A stretch of 64,000 nt of DNA from contig JAAEPZ010000538.1 of the NCBI GenBank assembly GCA_024231955.1, forward strand, positions 623,340 to 687,339, read 5' to 3'. A model generated the notes under the pieces. It searched no databases, was not told where the DNA came from, and saw nothing but the letters and a program-made list of their open reading frames with translations. This stretch comes from a bacterium. GTDB taxonomy: Bacteria > Krumholzibacteriota > Krumholzibacteriia > JACNKJ01. Of the stretch, positions 36,137-44,133 are shown one piece after another (position 1 is the stretch's first letter; each line of letters starts with the position of its first letter). A program made the position numbers and the translations under genes.

Positions 36137-37408
36137 ATGCTCGACCGTAAATTCATCAGACAGAATCCCGATGTTGTCCGCAAGGCGATTGTCGACAAGA
36201 ACGAGTCGGGCGATGTCGACGCCCTGCTCGAGCTGGACAGCCGGCATCTAGCCATTCTCAAAGAGGTCGAGGAGCTCAAGGCCGAACGGAACTCCGCCAG
36301 CGAGCAGATCAACATGATGAAGCGTGAGGGGGAGGACGCCTCCGAGGCCATCGGCCGCACGCGCGAGTTGTCGCAGCGGATCAAGGCGCTGGACGTCGAA
36401 CGGAGCGAACAGGAGGAGCAGATCCGCTCCCTGCAGCTCCGGCTGCCGAACATCCCGCACGAGTCGGTGCCCGTGGGCGGCGAGGAGGACAACGCCTTCG
36501 TCAAGAGCTGGGGTGAAGTTGACGAGAATCCCGGTTTCGAACTCAAGCCGCACTGGGATCTGGGCGAGGAGCTGGGGATTCTGGACATCGTTCGCGGCGC
36601 AAAGGTCACCGGCAGCGGCTTTCCCCTGCTGCTGGGGGATGGCGCCCGGCTGCAACGCGCCCTGATCAGTTTCATGCTCGATCTGCATCGGGAGAGCGGC
36701 TTCAAGGATGTGCTGCCCCCCTTCATGGCCAACACCGCGGCCATGACCGGCACCGGGCAATTGCCGAAGAGTGCGGATCAGATGTACCATGCCGAGGTCG
36801 ATGACCTCTGGCTCATCCCCACGGCCGAGGTGCCTGTAACGAACATTTATGCAGGCGAGATTCTCGACTCGGAACAGATGCCGATCTACCTGCAGGCCTA
36901 TACGCCCTGTTTCCGGCGTGAAGCCGGCGCGCACGGCAAGGACACGCGCGGCCTGCTGCGGGTTCATCAGTTCGACAAGGTGGAGATGGTCAAGTTCGTG
37001 CGTCCCGAGACCAGTTACGATGAGCTCGAGTTGCTCCTCGAACAGGCCGAGAAGGTGCTGCAGGCCCTGGAACTGCCCTATCGTGTCCTCACCCTGGCCA
37101 CGGGAGATCTCTCCTTCGCCGCCGCCAAGTGCTACGATCTGGAGATCTGGGCCGGTGGGGTGCAGCGCTGGCTGGAGGTGTCCAGCGTCAGCAACTTCGA
37201 AGATTTCCAGGCGCGACGCGCCAATATCCGGTTCAGACCCGGCAAGGGGGAAAAGCCGCAGTTTATCCATACTTTGAATGGAAGCGGCGTAGCGCTTGCA
37301 CGGCTTGTCGCTGCATTGCTTGAAAATGGACAGACTCCGGCGGGCAAGATCCGCTTGCCGGCAGTTATTCGCCCCTATATGGGCGGCCAGGAGTTTATCG
37401 AACATTAG
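36137..37408 (+). CDS. serS: seryl-tRNA synthetase
   Basis: Start at the ATG at 36137 with GGAGG upstream; the 423-residue length is normal. The N-terminal coiled-coil arm (about 25-110, [20 protein letters not shown]) is followed by class II motifs: [19 protein letters not shown], motif 2 [20 protein letters not shown] and motif 3 [16 protein letters not shown]. It charges tRNA-Ser and tRNA-Sec in the cytosol. The PorY-like kinase gene begins within 30 bases, so the two are likely co-transcribed. Confidence 0.97.
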   Translation: MLDRKFIRQNPDVVRKAIVDKNESGDVDALLELDSRHLAILKEVEELKAERNSASEQINMMKREGEDASEAIGRTRELSQRIKALDVERSEQEEQIRSLQLRLPNIPHESVPVGGEEDNAFVKSWGEVDENPGFELKPHWDLGEELGILDIVRGAKVTGSGFPLLLGDGARLQRALISFMLDLHRESGFKDVLPPFMANTAAMTGTGQLPKSADQMYHAEVDDLWLIPTAEVPVTNIYAGEILDSEQMPIYLQAYTPCFRREAGAHGKDTRGLLRVHQFDKVEMVKFVRPETSYDELELLLEQAEKVLQALELPYRVLTLATGDLSFAAAKCYDLEIWAGGVQRWLEVSSVSNFEDFQARRANIRFRPGKGEKPQFIHTLNGSGVALARLVAALLENGQTPAGKIRLPAVIRPYMGGQEFIEH

Positions 37409-37436
37409 GAGGTGAGAGCTGCCGGCCCGATTATCT

Positions 37437-38723
37437 TTGTCGAGTGAGCGAATTCGCTTCCTGCTGCAACTCTATGTCTTCATAGGCAGCCTTATTCTGT
37501 TGTTGATGGCGGTGCTCTATGTCCGCCACCTCAATGAGCGCGCGCGCAATGAATCGAATTTCGGCTCCGAAGTGATCGTCGAGATGCTGGCTTTGCATCT
37601 CGAATCGGAGGATATCGAGAACACCGGACCGCGCCTCCGCAATCTTCTCAACGAGATAGCCACCGAAGCACCCTTCCCGCTGATCATCACCGATCTGTCG
37701 GGGCGGCCGATTTTCTGGAAGGTCGAGGGTGTGGAGTTCATGAAGACCTATGAAGAGGAGGACTTCGAGTACCTCCAGCATCAGGATATCGATAATCCCA
37801 CGGATCCCGGGCTGGCTCTTCTGATCAGTATGTCCAGGGAATTTCGGGAGGCGGGGCAATCGGTGGTCTTCCATCAGCCGGGCATGCTGATGCAACCGCA
37901 GGGATATATCTGCTTCGGGCAGAGCGACCTGGCGGAGGCGCTGGGGCGGGCGATCGTGATTCAGCTCGTGATGATGCTGGTCTTCTTCTTCGTGGGGATA
38001 CTGGGATTCTTCCTGATGAAGCGATATGAGCAGGAGTCGATCTGGGTGGGGCTGGCCAAGGAGACCGCCCACCAGATGGGCACGCCGCTCACGAGCCTGT
38101 TGGGTTGGATCCAACTCAGCGAGGCGAGGCTGGAGCCCGAAGTGCCGGGTCTGCCCATAAGCGACGGCGACAAGGCCATCTTGAGCGCCATGTCCGAGAT
38201 GAGCAGCGACGTCGAGCGGTTGCAGAAGGTGTCCGCCCGTTTCAACAATATCGGCGGCTCACCTCAACTCAAACGGGATGATCTGCAACCGGTGGTGGCG
38301 CGCACAGCGGAGTACTTCCGCCGTCGCTTGCCCCATCTGAAGGTGCAGGTGGAGATCAAGGAGCAATATGATGAGGTGCCCATGATCAAATTCCACATGG
38401 AGTTGATTGAGTGGGTGATCGAAAACCTGATCAAGAACGCCCTTGATTCCATGGACAAGACTCAGGGGGTGATCGGGCTGACCCTGGCCTACAACGCCAC
38501 CGAGCGGACAGTGGACCTGCAGGTGCGGGACAACGGACGCGGCATGACCCCTTCGCAACGTCGCAAGATTTTCCGTCCGGGCTACTCCACAAAAAGCGCC
38601 GGATGGGGGCTGGGTTTGACGCTGAGCCGACGTCTGGTGGAGGAGTACCACGACGGGCGGCTCCGGCTGCTGGACAGCCACGAGGGCCACGGAACCTGTT
38701 TTGTGATCCGCCTTCCAGTCTGA
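37437..38723 (+). CDS. PorY-like sensor histidine kinase
   Basis: A two-helix membrane sensor: FLLQLYVFIGSLILLLMAVLYV near the N-terminus and VIQLVMMLVFFFVGILGFFL before the kinase core, with a short extracytoplasmic loop. The phosphoacceptor is His212 in AKETAHQMGTPLTSLLGW, wording very close to the PorY-type kinases of Bacteroidota; N (LIENLIKNALD), G1 (VRDNGRGM) and G2 (WGLGLTLSRRL) boxes follow. Coordinates use the TTG at 37437, but a strong AGGAGG lies 6 bases before an in-frame CTG at 37419, so the true start may be that CTG. The PorX-like partner follows 60 bases downstream. Confidence 0.85.
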   Translation: MSSERIRFLLQLYVFIGSLILLLMAVLYVRHLNERARNESNFGSEVIVEMLALHLESEDIENTGPRLRNLLNEIATEAPFPLIITDLSGRPIFWKVEGVEFMKTYEEEDFEYLQHQDIDNPTDPGLALLISMSREFREAGQSVVFHQPGMLMQPQGYICFGQSDLAEALGRAIVIQLVMMLVFFFVGILGFFLMKRYEQESIWVGLAKETAHQMGTPLTSLLGWIQLSEARLEPEVPGLPISDGDKAILSAMSEMSSDVERLQKVSARFNNIGGSPQLKRDDLQPVVARTAEYFRRRLPHLKVQVEIKEQYDEVPMIKFHMELIEWVIENLIKNALDSMDKTQGVIGLTLAYNATERTVDLQVRDNGRGMTPSQRRKIFRPGYSTKSAGWGLGLTLSRRLVEEYHDGRLRLLDSHEGHGTCFVIRLPV

Positions 38724-38782
38724 TGTCTGGAGCAGGCGGTTGAATCTTCGCCTCTGCGGCGAGTGATCGGAAACGAGGAGCA

Positions 38783-40348
38783 ATGAATCTTCATCGCCAG
38801 CGGGTATTGTGGATTGACGACCAGATCGACAGGCTCAAGCCCCATATCCTCTTCCTGGAGGAGAAGGGGTATTCGGTCACCGGCGTGTCCAATGGCGACG
38901 ACGGCATCAGTCTGGTGGAGAGTGAGGTTTTTGATGTCCTCCTTCTGGATGAGATGATGCCGGGCAAGAACGGCATCGAGACTCTGATCGAGGTGCGGGG
39001 CATCAAGCAGGACCTGCCCATCATCATGATCACGAAAAGCGAGGAGGAGGATCTGATGAACAAGGCCCTGGGCCATTCGGTCCAGGACTTCCTCGTCAAG
39101 CCGGTGAACCCGGTGCAGATCTTCTCGGCCATCAAGCGGCTCTTCGAGGGGCGCAAGGTACAGGAGTCCCAACTCACGCAGGATTACATCTCGAATTATA
39201 CCGAGGTGAGCAACGAGAACATGGAGAAGGCTCACTGGCGCCGCTGGTTCGAGGTGAATCGTTTCCTGGTCGACTGGGATATCCGCTTCGACCGGTTCGA
39301 GGGGACGGGGCTCGAGCAGACGCACCATGATCTTCATCGCGATCTCAATCTGGCCTTCGGCAGGTATATCGAGGCGAATTATCCCGATTGGGTGTGCGGT
39401 ACCGACGTCGATCGTCCGCTCCTCAGCCCCGAAGTCTTCAAGCACTACGCGAGCCCCTATCTCGAGAGTGGGCGGCAGATCTTCTTCATCATAATCGACT
39501 GCATGCGATTCGACCAGTGGCGCGTTGTCGAGGAGATGCTCAAACCCTACTTCCAGATCAAAACCGAGGAGTACCTCGGAATTCTGCCCTCGGCCACACC
39601 CTATGCGCGCAACGCGTTGTTCTCGGGGTTGTTCCCCGATGAGATGGCCGAGCAATACCCGGATTTCTGGCTGGAGGATCCCCACGAAGAGACGAGTCTG
39701 AATCGCTACGAAAAGCACTTCTTCACGGAGCAGATGGGTCGTCTGGGGTTCGCCAACCTCACTTCGAAGTATGCGAAGGTGTCGCACATCAACGAGGCGA
39801 ACGAGCTGTTCAGACAGATCGGCAGCTTTCAGAATATTCCGGTCGTTTCGCTGGTGTTCAACTTCATCGATATTCTGGCTCACGGGCGTAGCCAATCGGA
39901 GATCCTGCAGGAGATCGCCCCGGACGAGGCGGCCTTCCGCAGCCTGATGGGCTCCTGGTTCCGCCACTCGGCGCTGTTCGACATTCTCAAAACCCTGTCG
40001 CGACAGGGCTCGACGGTGATCATCACCAGCGATCACGGTTCGGTTCTGTGTCGCAAATCGTCACTGGTCTACGGCAATCGCGACACCTCCTCGGGCATCC
40101 GCTACAAGTACGGCGACAATCTGGGATGTGATGTCAAGCAGGCGATCAAAGTGGTGAATCCGGCGGATTATCGCCTGCCCGCGAGCAGTCGCACGAAGAA
40201 CTATATCCTGGCTCGGGAGAACCACTACTTCGTCTACCCGACGAATTTCCACGAATATGAGCAACGCTACTTCAACAGCTTCCAGCATGGAGGCCTTTCG
40301 ATGGAAGAGTTGATCATCCCATGCGCCATTCTGGATCCAAAGCCCTGA
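38783..40348 (+). CDS. porX: PorX-like response regulator with PglZ/alkaline-phosphatase output domain
   Basis: Residues 1-125 form a receiver with Asp12/Asp13, phosphoacceptor Asp56 (LLLDEMMPG), Thr84 and Lys106 (LVKPVNP). A helical linker leads to a PglZ-family domain with IIIDCMRFDQW (about 236-246), SATPYARNALFSG (270-282; Thr272 would be the nucleophile) and ITSDHGSVL, all metal-site motifs intact. This architecture defines PorX, the response regulator that cleaves cyclic oligonucleotides and drives type IX secretion in Bacteroidota. Its neighbours fit: the upstream kinase resembles PorY, and tsaE downstream (overlapping by 28 bases) is also a PorX neighbour in Bacteroidota as far as I recall. 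Presence beside PNPFNP-tailed secreted proteins supports a T9SS-like role. Confidence 0.9.
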   Translation: MNLHRQRVLWIDDQIDRLKPHILFLEEKGYSVTGVSNGDDGISLVESEVFDVLLLDEMMPGKNGIETLIEVRGIKQDLPIIMITKSEEEDLMNKALGHSVQDFLVKPVNPVQIFSAIKRLFEGRKVQESQLTQDYISNYTEVSNENMEKAHWRRWFEVNRFLVDWDIRFDRFEGTGLEQTHHDLHRDLNLAFGRYIEANYPDWVCGTDVDRPLLSPEVFKHYASPYLESGRQIFFIIIDCMRFDQWRVVEEMLKPYFQIKTEEYLGILPSATPYARNALFSGLFPDEMAEQYPDFWLEDPHEETSLNRYEKHFFTEQMGRLGFANLTSKYAKVSHINEANELFRQIGSFQNIPVVSLVFNFIDILAHGRSQSEILQEIAPDEAAFRSLMGSWFRHSALFDILKTLSRQGSTVIITSDHGSVLCRKSSLVYGNRDTSSGIRYKYGDNLGCDVKQAIKVVNPADYRLPASSRTKNYILARENHYFVYPTNFHEYEQRYFNSFQHGGLSMEELIIPCAILDPKP

Positions 40349-40806
40349 CCCTGACCGTGCGTGGTCCGGAGGAGACGGAGGCCGTGGCCGCCGCCCTGGG
40401 CGCGGTCGCGCGCGCGGGGGACTACCTGGCGCTGGAGGGCGACCTCGGCGCGGGCAAGACCCTGTTCACATCCGCCTTCGCCGCGGCGCTGGGCGTGGAT
40501 CCCGTTGAAGTGGACAGCCCCAGTTACGTGTTGCTCAACGAGTATGCGGGGCGTTTGCCGATCTACCACTTTGACGCCTATCGTCTGGAGGGCAACAGCG
40601 AGGAGCTGTCCGAACTGGGTTTTTTCGATGAGCGACTGGATGAGGGCATCGTACTTGTGGAGTGGGCCAACCGGGTCGAACGATTCCTGCCGGCTCATGC
40701 GCTCCGGGTGCGCATCGAGATCAGTGGTGAAGAGCAGCGCAGACTGCATGTCAACGAGCCGGACGAGCGGGTACGGGCAGCCCTGGCTCGATTCCGCGAA
40801 GACTGA
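40321..40806 (+). CDS. tsaE: tRNA N6-threonylcarbamoyladenosine synthesis ATPase TsaE
   Basis: The 161-residue protein has the P-loop GDLGAGKTLF, VDSPSYVLLNEY and LPIYHFDAYRL, followed by LVEWANRVERFLP, the standard TsaE series. It works with TsaB and TsaD in t6A formation at position 37 of ANN-decoding tRNAs; tsaB lies at 48822 in this window. Its start is nested in the last codons of the PorX-like gene, and a terminator follows directly. Confidence 0.94.
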   Translation: MRHSGSKALTLTVRGPEETEAVAAALGAVARAGDYLALEGDLGAGKTLFTSAFAAALGVDPVEVDSPSYVLLNEYAGRLPIYHFDAYRLEGNSEELSELGFFDERLDEGIVLVEWANRVERFLPAHALRVRIEISGEEQRRLHVNEPDERVRAALARFRED

Positions 40807-40830
40807 AGCGCCGGTTCGACGAATTGAAAG

Positions 40831-40861
40831 ACGCCCCGCCGGGATCCCGTCGGGGCGTTTT
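40831..40861 (+). terminator. intrinsic terminator after tsaE
   Basis: ACGCCCCGCCGGGA and TCCCGTCGGGGCGT (40831-40858) form a near-perfect stem, followed by TTTTG. Confidence 0.88.
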
Positions 40862-40939
40862 GTGATCATCAGGTATTGCTGTAGTTTGGGATTTTGCATT
40901 TCAGATATATGCAACGATGATTTTAATACAAGCCGAATT

Positions 40940-41239
40940 TCATTTCGTCGCCTGGAGATATTCCTCGACGATTGAAGTGAAGAATCTCTCGGCCTCCTCA
41001 ATTCGTTTGCGCGCAAGGATCAGCCTGAGGGAGCTGTTGCCCTCCACACCCTTGAGTGTGAACATCTCCTTCCGATCGACTCGATAGTAAGGTCTTGCGA
41101 AATCGGAGTGGTACTCCAGTTCGCCGAATGATCCCAGGTACTTGATGAAATCGCGGTCGATTTTGCCGTCGAGGGTCGCCTCCTTGATGAAGGAGCCGTC
41201 GAAACAATCTTCAAGTTCACGGATGGATCGTACTTTCAT
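40940..41239 (-). CDS. small conserved-looking protein coupled to a desulfurase-like gene
   Basis: The ATG at 41239 is 5 bases after GAGGAG and only 9 bases after the stop of the aminotransferase-like gene, so the two are an operon. The 99-residue product begins KVRSIRELEDCFDGSFIKEATLDG and contains FGELEYHSDFARPYYRV and LKGVEGNSSLRLILAR. I do not recognise the family by name. The spacing and shared strand suggest a partner of the desulfurase-like enzyme, for example a sulfur acceptor or specificity factor, but its single cysteine (Cys14) is not in a recognised motif. Confidence 0.6.
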   Translation of the reverse strand: MKVRSIRELEDCFDGSFIKEATLDGKIDRDFIKYLGSFGELEYHSDFARPYYRVDRKEMFTLKGVEGNSSLRLILARKRIEEAERFFTSIVEEYLQATK

Positions 41240-41248
41240 CAGCACTCC

Positions 41249-42397
41249 TCAGGCGCCGGTCCGGATCAGACTGATCTGGCGCAGCGCTTCGATCAGTGAA
41301 TCCACATCGGCGTCACTGGTGAAGAACGAAGGGCTGATGCGGATCGAACCCCGGGGATGCGTCCCCAGACACTCATGGATCAGGGGGGCGCAATGCAGGC
41401 CGCTGCGCACGCAGATCCGAAAGGAGTGCTCCAGAATATAAGCTGCATCCTCGGGATCCATCCCGGGAATATTGCAGCTCAGGATCGCGCCGTCCGTCGG
41501 AGCACCCGGATTGCCGTATATCGACAGATCCTCAATCCGGGAGAGTCCGTCGCCGAGCATCTTCATGATCCGCCGTTTGCGCTGCCTGATCGTCTCAAGA
41601 CCGGTGCGGAGAACGAAATCGACACCCGCGGAGAGAGCGGCGATGCCCGGCAGATTGGGTGTCCCGGCCTCATATCGTATGGGTCTGTCTGTTGGTTGCT
41701 CCAGCAGGTCACTCCGGACACCCGTGCCGCCAATCACCAGTGGCCGCAGCCGGCAGTGTTTGCTGATATACAGTCCACCTGTTCCCGGGGGACCGTAGAG
41801 CGCCTTATGACCGGTGAACGCCAGCAGATCCGGGTCGATGGCGGCGATATCGATCGGGATCGCCCCCGCCGATTGCGATGCGTCGATGAGCAATGACAGC
41901 CCATGATCTCGGCTGATCCGGGAGATTGCCGTCAGGTCATTCACGGCGCCGGTGACATTGGAGCAATGGGTCAATACGAGAGCTTTGCTCGTCGGCCGGA
42001 TGGCCGCCTCGACCGCTTCAGGCGCAATCCGCCCCTGTCGATCGCAGGGGACAATCGACAACTCTATCCCGCCGGTCCGCTCCAGATGTTTGAGAGGCCG
42101 CAGCACCGAGTTGTGCTCGGCCATCGATGTGATGACATGTCCGCCTTCGAGATCGAGTCCGAATATCGCCAGGTTCAATGATTCGGTCGCCCCGGAACTC
42201 AGGGCAATGTCGGCCGGATCGTCAACGTTGAGAAGCCGGGCCAGACGCAGACGGCAAGTCGCCGCCGGATCCTCTCCAGCCGTTTCATGACCGCTGCGTG
42301 AGTGATCGAAGGGGGGCTCTTCCAGCCCGCGCCGGAAGGCGGCCAGAACTTCAGGTGGCTTCGGGTAGCCGGTCGCAGCGTTGTTGAAGTAGATCAT
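41249..42397 (-). CDS. class V aminotransferase, cysteine-desulfurase family
   Basis: The start ATG at 42397 (MIYFNNAATGYPKP) matches the family N-terminus and has GGAG upstream; longer frames add unsuitable residues. The 382-residue PLP enzyme has SSGATESLNLAIFG, DASQSAGAIPID, the lysine in FTGHKALYGPPGTGGLY and the Cys loop SGLHCAPLIHECLG. The wording is that of the NifS/CsdA-related am_tr_V subgroup of uncertain substrate. It could mobilise sulfur or selenium from cysteine or selenocysteine for a partner protein, possibly the small product of the next gene. Confidence 0.85.
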   Translation of the reverse strand: MIYFNNAATGYPKPPEVLAAFRRGLEEPPFDHSRSGHETAGEDPAATCRLRLARLLNVDDPADIALSSGATESLNLAIFGLDLEGGHVITSMAEHNSVLRPLKHLERTGGIELSIVPCDRQGRIAPEAVEAAIRPTSKALVLTHCSNVTGAVNDLTAISRISRDHGLSLLIDASQSAGAIPIDIAAIDPDLLAFTGHKALYGPPGTGGLYISKHCRLRPLVIGGTGVRSDLLEQPTDRPIRYEAGTPNLPGIAALSAGVDFVLRTGLETIRQRKRRIMKMLGDGLSRIEDLSIYGNPGAPTDGAILSCNIPGMDPEDAAYILEHSFRICVRSGLHCAPLIHECLGTHPRGSIRISPSFFTSDADVDSLIEALRQISLIRTGA

Positions 42398-42426
42398 GGT
42401 CCCGTCTCCGGATATCCCGCGAAAAT

Positions 42427-42454
42427 GCGGTCCGGAGACAAAACTCCGAACCGC
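42427..42454 (-). terminator. terminator after the V4R-like gene unit
   Basis: GCGGTCCGGAG (42427-42437) and CTCCGAACCGC (42444-42454) pair with one wobble. On the minus strand the stem is followed by ATTTTCG. It ends transcription from the gene at 42482 and separates it from the desulfurase-like operon. Confidence 0.7.
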
Positions 42455-42481
42455 AGGCAATTGCCGTCATCAAACCAGGGT

Positions 42482-43078
42482 TCACTCATCGTCGATTGTG
42501 ACCACGAATTCGCCGTAAGCGTCTCCGTTTTCAATCCCCTTGGTTTGCTCGCACTTGTACTTGCCGTGACCATCGGGATAGGTCTTGCTGTAGGCCAGAT
42601 CCATGAAGGCTCGGGAGACGCCTTTGATCATATAGGAGCAGTTGCCTTTGGTGCTGGGGGAGTCGGCCTCATAATAATCATAAGCCCGCACGACCATTTT
42701 CTCACCGGGGATCAACTCGACAATCTCCGATTTGGCCCAGCCCCAGGCGGTAAATACGCCATAGGCTCCATGCAGGACATCTTCCGCCTGCGACTCCTCG
42801 CTGATCATCGGACCTACGACCGAGTTGAACTCTTCGGATGTGATGATGCCGTAGCCGGTATGGTAGCCGCACTCGGCCGCTGCATTCTCCAGAAGACCTT
42901 CAGCCGCATCCTGCAGATCATCTCCCGCCGCGCTCATGATTCTGTTGGAGAAGCCGTTCCAGAAGCCAGCCGGCATCTGGTTGACCATGACTCCGAACGC
43001 AGGAATCAACCCCTCGGAGTTGCCTTTGACCTGAATCTTGGACATGTCTTTGATCACTTTGTCACGATTGATAGCCAT
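42482..43078 (-). CDS. V4R-like small-molecule-binding protein (second of pair)
   Basis: 198 residues with no signal peptide. The segment AYGVFTAWGWAKSEIVELIPGEK, then VVRAYDYYEADS, a CSYMIKGVSRAFMDLAY helix and the closing KCEQTKGIENGDAYGEFVV follow the layout of the V4R domain (vinyl-4-reductase/XylR-N/TRAPP-Bet3 fold): C..GxxxGxxxxL, then ExxC...G....F.V. The match is by pattern, not by a search. It lies 11 bases after the stop of the other V4R-like gene. A ligand sensor or carrier for an aromatic or tetrapyrrole compound is a plausible inference. Confidence 0.5.
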   Translation of the reverse strand: MAINRDKVIKDMSKIQVKGNSEGLIPAFGVMVNQMPAGFWNGFSNRIMSAAGDDLQDAAEGLLENAAAECGYHTGYGIITSEEFNSVVGPMISEESQAEDVLHGAYGVFTAWGWAKSEIVELIPGEKMVVRAYDYYEADSPSTKGNCSYMIKGVSRAFMDLAYSKTYPDGHGKYKCEQTKGIENGDAYGEFVVTIDDE

Positions 43079-43089
43079 GTCTATCCCCC

Positions 43090-43650
43090 TTACCAGTTGA
43101 CCGTGAATTCAGAACTACTGTCACCGCATACGATACTTTTGTCTTCGGTCACCCGGCACCCGGCAGGATCGTTGTCGAAGATCGCAGCCCAGGCAGCCTT
43201 GATATAGCCCTGGCCAACAAAGTTGACCGGCTCCTTGCGCTGACCCCACTTCTTGATCCAGCCCTCATCGATATGGGAATGACTCATGGAGGCGTGGCCG
43301 GTTTTGTCCTCGAACTCTAATTTGACCTGCCCCATGCCGATGAAGCTCCAGTACTGTTCGGCGATACTGATGCGATCACTGATGTCATTGACGGCATTCT
43401 TCTTGTAGTAGCCGGAGAGCACCGGTTGGAGTGCCTCGGTGGTGGCCTCAGTCAGGTGACGGATGCCATCCATGCTCTCGGCATCGCAGGCGAGTTGCGT
43501 GAAGAGTGTTGCGTAGTGATGGCAGTGGAGAACCGAAACCTGCCCCTCGAGATAGTGGCGCATCTTCTGATCATCGAAGGAGCGCTCAGGTTGGAATTCG
43601 ACCTGCGAACTGCTGGATGAATGACAGACAGTGTTTGTGTTTGAACTCAT
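43090..43650 (-). CDS. V4R-like small-molecule-binding protein (first of pair)
   Basis: 186 residues beginning with a Ser/Cys-rich tail (NTNTVCHSSSSSQ). VLHCHHYATLFTQLACDAE is followed by a helical half and then VNFVGQGYIKAAWAAIF with RVTEDKSIVCGDSSSEFTV at the end, which parallels the ExxC...G...F.V ending of V4R domains and of the adjacent 198-residue protein. The CHH and a second His cluster (SHSHIDEGW) could bind metal or heme. Transcribed with the neighbouring small gene and the second V4R-like gene. Function not established. Confidence 0.5.
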   Translation of the reverse strand: MSSNTNTVCHSSSSSQVEFQPERSFDDQKMRHYLEGQVSVLHCHHYATLFTQLACDAESMDGIRHLTEATTEALQPVLSGYYKKNAVNDISDRISIAEQYWSFIGMGQVKLEFEDKTGHASMSHSHIDEGWIKKWGQRKEPVNFVGQGYIKAAWAAIFDNDPAGCRVTEDKSIVCGDSSSEFTVNW

Positions 43651-43661
43651 AATCGCCCCCT

Positions 43662-43841
43662 TTAGGCTTCCAGTTTGATCTGTGTAAGCGCATCTTCGAA
43701 TTTCTGAATGTTCTCAGGAGAATCCGGTTCATTTTCCGCTTTGGTCGATGGTATGTTTGTGATCATTGCCATTCTCATCTTCCCCTTCAATCCACCCGCC
43801 TCTTTTGCCTGTACGTAATAGCTAACCAACTGTGCACCCAT
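43662..43841 (-). CDS. 59-residue protein leading the V4R-like unit
   Basis: The ATG at 43841 follows AAAGGGGGTAG, a strong site, giving MGAQLVSYYVQAKEAGG and, further on, MRMAMITNIPSTKAENEPDSPENIQKFEDAL. The helical, charged sequence with a conserved-looking MAMITNIPS stretch reads like a real small protein rather than a random frame. An in-frame start 15 codons upstream is possible but lacks a site. It is first in the three-gene unit (12 bases to the next start), so it may be a regulator or subunit for the two V4R-like proteins. No name known to me. Confidence 0.65.
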   Translation of the reverse strand: MGAQLVSYYVQAKEAGGLKGKMRMAMITNIPSTKAENEPDSPENIQKFEDALTQIKLEA

Positions 43842-44133
43842 GGCTACCCCCTTTCGGAATCGTTGAAGTCTGTGCATATAGCACACTCTTCGGCACCTAA
43901 TATGAGTGCTTAATCGTTATCTTGATTAGGTAGCCAATATTGAATGTCGTGCGAGTACTTACTCGAATTCCGTCGGTAAGATGTAACGGCTGCCGCGTTG
44001 TTTCATGTTGATCTGAATATCGTGATGATGGGGTTGCCTGGAGAGCCAATAGTCTGGAGCAGCTTCAGCTGACAAAACGTTGCCGTCGTAAGCTATTTGG
44101 GATTCGGGTCGATACCGGCGCAATCGCTGGAGT

